Origin: CAYUKK01 sp964445305
GTDB lineage: Bacteria > Acidobacteriota > Aminicenantia > Aminicenantales > UBA8522
Assembly (NCBI GenBank): GCA_964445305.1
Contig: CAYUKK010000133.1
Coordinates: 1 to 17,397 of the forward strand
Direction: 5' to 3'
DNA: 17,397 bases
In this document: in pieces, positions 1 to 8,100 of the stretch
How the letters are laid out: every line of letters starts with the position of its first letter
Numbering within the stretch: position 1 is the first letter of the stretch
Notes under the pieces: model-generated
What the model was told of the DNA's origin: nothing
Databases searched by the model: none
What the model saw: only the letters and a program-made list of their open reading frames with translations
Translations under genes and position numbers: made by a program

Positions 1-601
1 AAACAGAGCTTTCCATAGCGTCTCGGAACGCCGACCCGAGCGTTTGATGCCATGGGGAACAGGCGAGGGGTTTGGGTGAGGAAGCCCGTCGAAGCCTGAG
101 CGGGCAGGGTTTCTTGAGCGAAGCGAGAGAAGAGCGAAGGCTGAGTCGGAGCGAGTTTCCTCGCTGGGGAAACGAGCGTGCTTCGCAATCCCAACCCCGA
201 GCCTGGCCGGGGGTGAACCACGACAGGACCCGTCGGGTGCTTCTATCGGCTATTTCGGGAGATGACCTTGGTAATGTGGTTAACCTCAGAGCCTTCCGCA
301 AAGGCACATGGGGTGGGGAAATCATCCCCTATATCGGCGAGGTGCTCCATCACGATGAGTTCTTGACCAAGCTCGAGGATTAAAGCCTTTTCTGCCTGGA
401 TGAGGGGAGCCAACTCAACCCCCTTTCTGGCGAGAAAACTCGAAGGCAAAAAGCGTACGAGAAGGGGGGCATATCCGCCCCCCTGACCTCGACATTTCCT
501 GGCTCTATAATCGCGTTTGAGGAGCGCGCTTTCCCTCCTCGTTAGGCCGGCGGAGATGGTGGGTTGATAAAGGGAAAAAAGCAAGGGAGAAGAGCTTTTA
601 A
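1..601. other. Gene-free stretch with dense small inverted repeats at its left end
   Basis: I find no gene I can support here. Positions 20-240 carry several short perfect inverted repeats: CTCGG/CCGAG (22-26 with 36-40), GCCCG/CGGGC (84-88 with 101-105), GTTTCC/GGAAAC around 155-172, CCCCG/CGGGG around 195-212, and ACCCG/CGGGT near 228-238. GGGGTT-T-GGG (66-76) can also pair with CCC-AACCCC (190-198), which would enclose the inner hairpins. Positions 240-600 have open frames on both strands but no ribosome binding site, no recognisable domain and overlap with the neighbouring gene. Just after the PEBP stop codon an AAAAGC/GCTTTT inverted repeat (577-599, followed by a T run on the minus strand) could act as a weak terminator for that gene. 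Confidence 0.5.
60..213. repeat. Possible structured RNA or interspersed palindromic element
   Basis: By eye this folds as a closed multi-branch structure. The outer stem is 66-76 with 190-198 (one bulged T). An inner helix GAAG (81-84) pairs with CTTC (181-184). Inside are hairpins CCCG/CGGG (85-88 with 101-104) and GTTTCC/GGAAAC, the latter flanked by a tandem GA/GA mismatch and a further GC pair. The very stable mini-hairpin sequence GCGAAGC also occurs at about 118-124. Only one copy is present in the window, so I cannot tell an interspersed repeat from a non-coding RNA, and the fold was not computed. Strand is unassigned. Confidence 0.25.
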
Positions 602-1063
602 TTAGGAGCGGCGATACCTGCCCATGAGCTGCCCTTGGGCTAAGAGATGACCCTCCATGGCTCGAAGAAGCTCGGCTTTGGTGGCTCCAGGAGCAAGGTC
701 GAGAACTTTGTCCAGGGCATAGAGCTTGAAAAAGTAGCGATGGGTGCCGCCGGGCGGGCAGGGACCGCCGTAGCCGATACGCTGGAAATCGTTCCGGCCC
801 TGCCTGGCTCCATTCTTGAGCTCCTTTGTAGGCGGCACTCCTTCCGGGAGTCCGTTCTCGCTCGCCGGCAGGTTGAAAAGCACCCAGTGGACCCATGTGC
901 CCATCGGAGCATCGGGGTCGTCAAAGATGAGGGCGAGCGTTTGGGCATTTTCGGGCACACCCCGCCACGCCAGAGGCGGTGAAATGTCCTCGCCGTCGCA
1001 AGTGTACTGGCGAGGGATCATGCCCCCTTCCTCAAAAGCTGGGCTTGTGACTTTGATATCCAT
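602..1063 (-). CDS. YbhB/YbcL family Raf kinase inhibitor-like protein (PEBP fold)
   Basis: The 153-residue protein has the bacterial phosphatidylethanolamine-binding-protein signatures in order: GEDISPPLAW (24-33), DPDAPMGTWVHW (49-60, the ligand-pocket segment with D51, P53 and H59), GRNDF (89-93), and a GYGGPCPPGGTHRY segment (97-110), ending in LMGRYRR. Length fits the cytoplasmic YbhB/YbcL type. I start at the ATG at 1063 because GAAGGAGGTAAG directly precedes it; the frame stays open upstream to 1147, but those residues resemble no signal peptide and have no ribosome binding site. Bacterial members bind small anionic or phospho-ligands, and their physiological role is poorly known. The gene stands alone on the minus strand, divergent from the corrinoid operon, and gives no strong clue to a pathway. 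The family call is firm; function is open. Confidence 0.93.
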   Translation of the reverse strand: MDIKVTSPAFEEGGMIPRQYTCDGEDISPPLAWRGVPENAQTLALIFDDPDAPMGTWVHWVLFNLPASENGLPEGVPPTKELKNGARQGRNDFQRIGYGGPCPPGGTHRYFFKLYALDKVLDLAPGATKAELLRAMEGHLLAQGQLMGRYRRS

Positions 1064-1173
1064 CTTACCTCCTTCAAAATCCATGGGCTGCACCCTGTCC
1101 AGGACTCCTTTTTTCCTCATTATCTCACTCGCCAGCCAGAGAATCAATGCGGGGAGTGGAATGATTCCCTATC

Positions 1174-1200
1174 TTGTAAAAAAGAGAACAAAATTATAGT
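1174..1200. promoter_or_regulatory. AT-rich divergent spacer with candidate -10 elements on both strands
   Basis: The spacer between the PEBP gene and the RACo-type gene holds ATTATAGT. On the plus strand TATAGT (1195-1200) follows TTGTAA (1174-1179) with a short 15-bp gap. On the minus strand the same bases read TATAAT (1198-1193), a perfect -10, but I see no good -35 at 17 bp. Either or both genes could start transcription here. I see no B12-box or other cobalamin riboswitch hallmark in the 154-bp spacer. Confidence 0.3.
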
Positions 1201-1217
1201 CTATTAGGGAATCTGTT

Positions 1218-2990
1218 GTGGTGCCCATGGCTCTAAGGATCAAGGTTATCTCGCCGGCAAGGACAGTTCGGGCAAAACCGGGTGAGCGGCTGGCCGATGC
1301 CCTCGAGCGAGCGGGAATTCCCCTCCGCCTTGACTGCAACAAGCGGGGTCTTTGTGGCAAGTGTTTCGTTGAGGTTCTTCATGGTCAGCTTCCGCCTGCC
1401 GCGGCCAAAGAAAAGTTTTGGCAGAAGCAGAAGGGTTTGGACAAGAACTACCGTTTATCTTGTCTTCTTGAAGTCAAGGACAATCTTGAAATTCGCCTGC
1501 CTGAAGAATCGATTGCCCAGGAAGTGCCCATCCTGCCTCGACTGAGCCCAGCCGCGGTTAAGCCGAACCCCGCCGTCAAAAAATACGTCCTCGAGCTTCA
1601 GCCACCTGGGCTGGAATCGCCAACTTCTCTTTTCGAGAAAATGTTAGTCGAATTGGGCACCGACCACCTGAGAATTCCCCTTCATCTTTTGCGCCAGCTT
1701 GGCCCCAAGGTCGCAAAAGCCGATTACAAGGTGGTCGCCGTTACCCACCGGGATAAGGAAATCCTGGCTGTCGAGCCGGCTTCAGATTCGCCCCGCGTGC
1801 TTGGCCTGGCTGTCGATGTGGGAACAACCACCCTGGCTGTCGAGCTCATCGACCTGGAGAGCGGGCAAACAATCGACGCCGCGGCGACCCTCAACGACCA
1901 GGCTCGCCGGGGGGCAGATGTCATCTCCAGGATAACCCAGGCGATGTCCGGCGGCATAAGGGCCTTCGAGCTCACCTCCCTTGTGCTCAACTCCCTCACC
2001 CGGCTGGTTGGGCGCTTGACTCGCCGGAACGGCGTCCTGCCCACCTCTATCTATGAAATCGTCGTTTCTGGAAACACGACCATGAATCATCTCCTCCTCG
2101 GCGTCCCCGTCGATTCGCTGGCTATTGCTCCCTTTCATGCTGTTTTTTCCCGACTCCCCTATCTTGCGGCGCAAGAGGTGGGTTTGGCCGCTCACCCGGA
2201 GGCGAAGGTCTATTTTTCACCCAACATCAAGAGTTTTATTGGCGGCGATATTACCTCTGGTCTCTTGGCGACGCGTCTCGACGAGCGCCGGGGTAACCTC
2301 CTGTTCATCGACTTAGGGACGAACGGAGAAATCGTGCTCAAAACGGGCAAGCGGCTGGTTGCGACTTCGACCGCAGCTGGCCCCGCTTTCGAGGGGATGA
2401 ACATCAGCTGTGGGATGCCGGCTCTTGCCGGTGCCATCTACAAAGTGGAAAGTGGGGCGCGCGGCCTTAAACTCTTCACCATCGGGAATCAGCCAGCCAG
2501 GGGTGTGTGCGGGACGGGCTTGATTGACCTTGTGGCCCTGTCCCTGGAAAGGGGAGAGATTTCGGCCAAAGGTAACATCCTGAACAAAAGCAAGAAGCTG
2601 CGCGTGACAAGAGGCTTCTCTCTCACCCAGGCCGATATCCGACACGTTCAGCTGGCCTGTGCGGCCATCAAGACTGGCATCCGGATGATGCTCACACGGA
2701 ACGGCCTCCGCGAAAGCGACCTGGACAGGGTGTTCATCGCTGGCGCTTTCGGTAACTATCTCAACATCCGGAATGCCATGGCCATCGGTCTCTTGCCCAG
2801 CCTCGATGAACGACGGGTTATTTTTGTGGGCAACTCTTCGCTGGCCGGAGCCAGGCTACTTCTCCTGGCCGTTGAGGAACGGGAAAGAGTCGAAAGGCTC
2901 ATCCAGAAAATCGATTATGTGTCCCTGGCTTCCGACCCGCGATTCCAGGACGCCTACATTCGGGCGCTCGAATTCAAGCGCTGGCCCTAA
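1218..2990 (+). CDS. RACo-type reductive activator of corrinoid protein: [2Fe-2S] ferredoxin domain plus ASKHA (DUF4445) domain
   Basis: Proteins of this type use a [2Fe-2S] cluster and ATP to reduce inactive Co(II) corrinoid proteins back to Co(I). The N-terminal ferredoxin domain has C40-x5-C46-x2-C49 and C82 as cluster ligands. After a linker, the ASKHA domain shows AVDVGTTT (199-205, phosphate 1), VVSGNTTMNHLLLG (282-295), FIGGDITSG (340-348), DLGTNGE (365-371, phosphate 2), STAAGPAFEG (384-393), VCGTGLID (430-437) and FIAGAFGNYLN (507-517). The length of 590 residues fits the family. Starts GTG 1218, GTG 1221 and ATG 1227 are all possible; AGGGA at 1206-1210 is best spaced for the GTGs. 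It is first in an operon with the corrinoid protein, 47 bp upstream, which supports an activator role over other DUF4445 functions. Cytoplasmic; substrate pairing is inferred. Confidence 0.9.
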   Translation: MVPMALRIKVISPARTVRAKPGERLADALERAGIPLRLDCNKRGLCGKCFVEVLHGQLPPAAAKEKFWQKQKGLDKNYRLSCLLEVKDNLEIRLPEESIAQEVPILPRLSPAAVKPNPAVKKYVLELQPPGLESPTSLFEKMLVELGTDHLRIPLHLLRQLGPKVAKADYKVVAVTHRDKEILAVEPASDSPRVLGLAVDVGTTTLAVELIDLESGQTIDAAATLNDQARRGADVISRITQAMSGGIRAFELTSLVLNSLTRLVGRLTRRNGVLPTSIYEIVVSGNTTMNHLLLGVPVDSLAIAPFHAVFSRLPYLAAQEVGLAAHPEAKVYFSPNIKSFIGGDITSGLLATRLDERRGNLLFIDLGTNGEIVLKTGKRLVATSTAAGPAFEGMNISCGMPALAGAIYKVESGARGLKLFTIGNQPARGVCGTGLIDLVALSLERGEISAKGNILNKSKKLRVTRGFSLTQADIRHVQLACAAIKTGIRMMLTRNGLRESDLDRVFIAGAFGNYLNIRNAMAIGLLPSLDERRVIFVGNSSLAGARLLLLAVEERERVERLIQKIDYVSLASDPRFQDAYIRALEFKRWP

Positions 2991-3037
2991 GACAGGGCCT
3001 CGCTCCAAGATAAGAAGAGCTTTGGAGGAGAAAGAAG

Positions 3038-3703
3038 ATGAAAGACGACATGTACGAAAAAATGGCCCGGGCGATCGTCGATGGGCAGAGGAGGGAAGCC
3101 GAACGACTGGCCAGAGAAGCCGTCGAGAAAAAGCTCGACCTTCTCGCCGTCATCCAGAGCGGTTTTGTCCCCGGCCTTCAGAGAGTGGGCGAACTGTGGG
3201 CGAGGGGCGATTATTTCTTGCCCGAACTCATGAGCGCAGCTGAAAGCATGAAAGCGGCCATGGCTATCCTTCAGCCGGAACTCCGGCGGGCCAATGTCGA
3301 CACGCCCTCCCGGGGCAGGGTGGTCATCGGCACGGTCGAGGGGGACATCCACGACATCGGTAAGAACCTCGTTGCGTCCATGCTCCAGGCCCACGGGTTC
3401 GAGGTGCACGACCTGGGGGCTGACGTCAAGCTCCAGAAATTTATCGACCGGGCTCAGGAAACAGAGGCAGATTTCATCTGCCTCTCGGCTCTCCTGACAA
3501 CGACCATGCTCGGCCAGAGACGGCTCATCGAGATTCTGGGGGAGGCTCGCCTGAGGGATTGCTTCCTGGTCCTTGTCGGGGGTGCGCCCGTCACCCAGAA
3601 ATGGGCGGACGATATTGGAGCCGACGGCTATGCCGAGAATGCCCTCGAGGCGGTCAAGCTCGCCACCCGCCTGGTGGAAAGAAAAAAAGGAAACCGGCCA
3701 TGA
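3038..3703 (+). CDS. Corrinoid (B12-binding) methyl-carrier protein, MtbC/MttC type
   Basis: This 221-residue protein carries methyl groups on a bound cobamide between a substrate-specific methyltransferase and a second methyltransferase. Residues 1 to about 85 form the helical cap domain. From about 94 on is the Rossmann-like B12 domain with GDIHDIGKNLV (102-112). There D103-x-H105-x-x-G108 is the base-off/His-on motif and H105 the lower cobalt ligand. SALLTTT (150-156), GGAPV (181-185) and GADGYA (194-199) complete the family pattern. GGAGGAG at 3024-3030 supports the ATG at 3038. The stop codon overlaps the next gene's start (ATGA, 3700-3703), so it is translationally coupled to the MttB-family methyltransferase, its most likely partner. 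Cognate substrate cannot be read from this protein. Confidence 0.94.
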   Translation: MKDDMYEKMARAIVDGQRREAERLAREAVEKKLDLLAVIQSGFVPGLQRVGELWARGDYFLPELMSAAESMKAAMAILQPELRRANVDTPSRGRVVIGTVEGDIHDIGKNLVASMLQAHGFEVHDLGADVKLQKFIDRAQETEADFICLSALLTTTMLGQRRLIEILGEARLRDCFLVLVGGAPVTQKWADDIGADGYAENALEAVKLATRLVERKKGNRP

Positions 3704-5175
3704 TCAAACCCAAAAGACCGAAACTTGAGCTCTTGAGCAAGGTATTCATCCACAAGATTGTCGAGGAGGCTTTCCTTCTCCTCGAGCGACACGGCGTTTT
3801 TGTCGAAAACAAAGAAGCTCTTGCTCTCCTCCAGGAAGCAGGGATGAAGGTCAACGACGCCGACGGCCGCGTTCTTCTCCGGCAGGACCTGGTTAAGGAG
3901 TGCCTGAACTCGACTCCCTCTGTGCTTAAAGTCTATGATCGGAGCGGCACTAAGGAGTTCGTTGTCGGAGGCGATGCAGTTCATTTTGACCCTGGCTCGG
4001 CCGCGGTAACCATTTTAGACCATGCCACCCAGACTCAGAGGAAGGCGGTGACGGAAGACCTCATCAGGTTCACGCGGTTGACAGACTTGCTGCCGCATTT
4101 CCATTTCCAGAGCACCGGGCTCATCAGCTCGGATGTGCCTGAAGAAATAGCTGACGTTTACCGCCTCTATATTTGTCTCCAGTATTCGTCGAAGCCCATT
4201 GTCACCGGCACATTTCGGGTGGAGGGTTTCAAGCCCATGCAGGACATGCTCGTGGCGGTTCGAGGAAGTAAGGAAAGATTGGCCGAGAAGCCTCTGGCCA
4301 TTTTTGACGCCTGTCCCTCCCCTCCCCTGAAGTGGAGCAACCTCACTGCCCAGAGCCTTATCGACTGCAGTCGGTCGGGAATTCCGTCTGAACTCATCTC
4401 CATGGGCATGACTGGCGCCACCTCACCTGTGACCATTGCCGGCACCCTGGTTCAGCACGTGGCCGAAAACCTATCCGGTCTCGTCATTGCCCAGCTGGCC
4501 AGACGCGGGGCGCCTGTCATCTTCGGGGGGTCGCCATCGAGCTTCGACATGCGCCGGGGAACAACGCCGATGGGCGCCATGGAGACGATGATGATCGATG
4601 TCGCCTCCGCCCAGATCGGCAAGTATTTGGGCTTGCCCACCCATGCCTACATGGGCCTGAGCGACTCCAAGGTCAACGATTCCCAGGCCGGACTGGAAAC
4701 GGGAATAGGCGCGGTGCTGGCTGCTTTGGCTGGAATCAATGTCGTCTCCGGACCTGGTATGCTCAACTTCGAAAGCTCCCAGAGCCTGGAGAAGCTCGTC
4801 ATCGACCATGAAATTTGCGGTCTTGCTTACAGGCTCATCGAGGGCATTGCCCAGCGCGACGAACCACTGGCCCTTGATTTATTCGCTTCCCTGGGCAAGG
4901 AAATGCAGTTTCTGACACTCCCTCACACCCGACAATGGTACCGCCTTGAGCACACTTTCCCCATGATCACCGACCGCGAGACTTATGATGCGTGGCTGGC
5001 TTCTGGCAAGAAGAGCATGGCTGACCGCGCCTCCGAGCAAGTGGAAAAGCTTCTCCTCGAAAATGCTCCTGCTCTCCCTGGGGAGACTGTTGTCCGCGAA
5101 CTCCATAGAATCATGCTCGCCGAGGCAACCAAGGCCGGCCTCTCCACTCTCCCCCTCTCCATAACTCCCGACTGA
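3700..5175 (+). CDS. MttB-superfamily (trimethylamine methyltransferase family) protein, non-pyrrolysine type
   Basis: Members move a methyl group from a quaternary amine or related compound to a corrinoid protein. The start at 3700 gives 491 residues, overlaps the corrinoid gene stop by 4 bp and has AAAGGA upstream; the open frame further left is only overlap. Family segments include GMTGATSPVTIAGTLVQHV (236-254), GGSPSSFDMRRGTTPMGAM (276-294), GLPTHAYMGLSDSKVNDSQAG (311-331) and SGPGMLNFESSQSLEKLVID (350-369). The reading frame has no internal TAG, so this is not a true pyrrolysine-dependent trimethylamine methyltransferase. Characterised non-Pyl homologues (MtgB, MtpB, MtcB, MtyB) act on glycine betaine, proline betaine, carnitine or butyrobetaine; which of these, or another, is used here is unknown. 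It is the last gene of the operon. Confidence 0.93.
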   Translation: MIKPKRPKLELLSKVFIHKIVEEAFLLLERHGVFVENKEALALLQEAGMKVNDADGRVLLRQDLVKECLNSTPSVLKVYDRSGTKEFVVGGDAVHFDPGSAAVTILDHATQTQRKAVTEDLIRFTRLTDLLPHFHFQSTGLISSDVPEEIADVYRLYICLQYSSKPIVTGTFRVEGFKPMQDMLVAVRGSKERLAEKPLAIFDACPSPPLKWSNLTAQSLIDCSRSGIPSELISMGMTGATSPVTIAGTLVQHVAENLSGLVIAQLARRGAPVIFGGSPSSFDMRRGTTPMGAMETMMIDVASAQIGKYLGLPTHAYMGLSDSKVNDSQAGLETGIGAVLAALAGINVVSGPGMLNFESSQSLEKLVIDHEICGLAYRLIEGIAQRDEPLALDLFASLGKEMQFLTLPHTRQWYRLEHTFPMITDRETYDAWLASGKKSMADRASEQVEKLLLENAPALPGETVVRELHRIMLAEATKAGLSTLPLSITPD

Positions 5176-5188
5176 GCGGGTCTTCAAC

Positions 5189-8100
5189 TTAAAGTTTCAC
5201 TTCGGCGGGCGCCTGGAGTGGGGTCAGGCCCGAGGCCTCGAGGAGCTTGTTGAGGCCGGGGATGTCTTCGGTGATAACTCGGTTGATTTTATCGACGTAA
5301 TCATCGACTTTTCTCCTGATTTCGTTGAGGAGGAAAAGCTCAGTCCGGGTCGGGGCGGAGGGATAGCCACTGAGGGAGGAGCCTAAGGAGAGAATTTGCT
5401 GGTTGAGCGGTCCTCCCCGTAACACGTCCTCCCTCGTCCTCTGTGTGCCAAATTCCTTGGGCACAACCTCGTTTTCAATGGGCTTGAATTTTTCTTCGAA
5501 GGCTTGGAGAGCTCCTTCGATGGCTTGGCGGTTCACGCCTTCTTTTCTGAGCCCGCTTTTCAGACTGTCGACCTGCCGGCGGATGTTGGCCGCGGCCGTC
5601 GTTGTCAAGCCCATCTTTTTGCCGATGATGAGCAATTCCGCTATGGCCTCGTGCTGCTTTCGCCTGTCCTCTTCTGACATCGTAAAACGCGGGTCAGGAA
5701 GGAGAGAAGCGGGCGTTTTCCATTTCTGGCCATTCACAGCGACCTCGACGATGTATTCACCCGGACCGACAAGCGGAAGAGCCGTAAACCCGGTGAGAGC
5801 TGGGGGGACTCGCTTTCCATCCTTGGACTTGGGAACAATTTGGAGATTCCAGTACTCCCGTTGGATACCTTCCTCGGCCGCAAAATTGAGCTCAAAAACC
5901 GTCTCACCTTCCTTGTCCTGGATCGTTGCTTTGGGCTTTTCTTTCGGCTTGGAGGGGAGGAAGATCGTTAAGGCCATCCCGTAGGTCGGGTTCTTCGCTG
6001 CGTAGACAGGCTTGGTGTAGGATTCCCGGCGAGAGGATACATGCCAGATGGTTGTTGGCCGAATGCTGAACACGTGAGCGGGCGTTCGGAGAACCTCGGG
6101 CTTCATCTCCTGGAGGAAGGAAATGTCGTCCAGAATCCAGATGCCCCGGCCATGCGTTCCGATGATGAGGTCGTTGGCTCGAGGATGGACGGCGATGTCA
6201 TGGACCGCCACTGTTGGCAAGTTGTTTTTCAATGAGAACCAGGATGCGCCGGCGTCGAGGGAGGCAAAAATTCCGAATTCGGTGCCGATAAAAAGGAGGT
6301 TTCTATTCTTGACATCCTCGCGAATGACGTTAACCCAGCCGAAGGGAAGGTTCCCTTTGATCGATGTCCAGGTTTTTCCATAATCGGCCGTTTTGAAAAC
6401 ATAGGTGGCATAGTCATCATGGCGGTGGCCGTCGAAAGCAGCGTAAGCGGTGCCCGCCTCAAAACGGGAGGCTTCGACTCGCGAACACCACGTTCCAGCC
6501 GGAAGACCGGGAAGGCGACGGACAACGTTTTCCCAGGTCTTGCCGCCATTCCGCGTTATCTGGAGGTTGCCGTCGTCCGTGCCGCACCAGATAACTCCCC
6601 TCTCGACGGGAGATTCAGAAATGGTCGTGATGGTGCAGTGGCTTTCAGCGCCGCTGTTGTCGAGGGTGATGGGGCCACCCGAGTCTTTTAGCTTGGCCGG
6701 GTCGTTTGTCGTCAAGTCAGGGCTAATGATTTCCCAGGATTGGCCCCGGTCGCGGGACATGAAGAGATAATTCCCGCCTGTATAAACAATGTTGGAATCG
6801 TGCGGCGAGATGTGGATGGGTGAGTTCCAGTTGAAGCGGAAGGGTGGGTTGTCAAGTGAACCTATAGGTTTTATAGATTTACTCCTCAAGATGCGCCAAT
6901 CGTAGCGATAAAGATTGTTGACTTGATAATTGCTGTAGACGATGGTGGGGTCGTTCGGGTCGGGCTGGGCGTAGAACCCATCGCCGCCGCCGATGTTGAC
7001 CCAGTCCTCGTTGGTGATGCCGATGATGTCTGTCGTCGCGCTCGGTCCGGCCCAGCTTCCGTTGTCCTGGAGGCCGCAGTAGACGTAATAGGGGTCTCGC
7101 ATGTCGTAGCCCACCTGGTAGACCTCGGCCAGGTCCATGCTCTGAACGGGCAGCCACGTTTTTCCGCCGTCATAGGAGATGTCGATTCCACCGTCATTGC
7201 CTTCGATGAGATGTTGGGGGTTTGAAGGGTTGATCCAGAGCGCGTGATGGTCGGGATGGATGCCTGCGCCGATGGCGCGGAATTTCTGCCCGCCGTCCAT
7301 CGAAACATGGAGTCCCGTCGAGAGAACGTAGACGACTTTGTCGTTGGTCGGGTCGACATGGATATGGCTGTAATAGAAAGGTCGCGTGTTTACACGGCGG
7401 TAGGTCTGGACATCGCACATCCTTTTCCACGTCTCTCCCCTATCTTCGGAGCGCCAGATTCCGCCGTCTTTATGCTCGATGAGGGCGTAGACAACTCCAG
7501 GGGCGCTCCGGGCGACAGCCAGGCCAATTCGGCCGAGGATGCCTTCGGGAAGGTCCTTGGTCAACCGTACCCAGGTCTCCCCGCCATCGGTCGTTTTGTA
7601 AATGCCACTTCCGGGTCCTCCACTCGAGAAATAATGGGGAAGCCGGCGGTGTTCGTAAGCCGCAGCGTAGAGGATGAGGCTATCGTTCGGGTCCATGGCC
7701 AAATCGGCAAAACCCGTGTCCGCGTTGACGTAAAGAACCTTTTTCCACGTTCGTCCACCGTCGATAGTCTTATAAACGCCCCGGTCCTCGTTCGGTCCCC
7801 AGAGATGGCCCATAGCCGCCACGTAAACAATATTCGGGTCGCCCGGGTTGATGACGATACGGCTGATGTGTCTCGTCTCCTTGAGGCCCATGTTCTGCCA
7901 TGTTTTTCCGCCATCCGTCGATTTATAGACACCGTCGCCGATAGTCACACTGTTGCGGCAGGTGGCTTCTCCTGTTCCCACCCAGACAATATCGGGATGG
8001 GATGGAGCGATCGTCACATCGCCCACCGAAACCGTAGCTTCTTTGAAAAAGACCGGGCTCCAGGTGACGCCGGCGTTCTCCGATTTCCATACCCCGCTCG

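Noticed and set aside
72..383. Plus-strand open frame of 103 codons
   Set aside because: It runs through the inverted-repeat element, has Arg/Ser-rich low-complexity content, no ribosome binding site and no recognisable domain.
243..896. Minus-strand open frame of 217 codons
   Set aside because: Its first half is the PEBP gene read in another frame. The remaining part (243-600) has one segment that looks protein-like near its end, but no start, ribosome binding site or family, so I did not call it.
1064..1217. Cobalamin riboswitch before the corrinoid operon
   Set aside because: The spacer is only 154 bp, AT-rich and lacks the B12-box type sequence and visible multi-stem fold.
3700..5175. 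Pyrrolysine-containing trimethylamine methyltransferase
   Set aside because: No internal TAG occurs in the frame, and TAG is used as an ordinary stop by other genes in the window.
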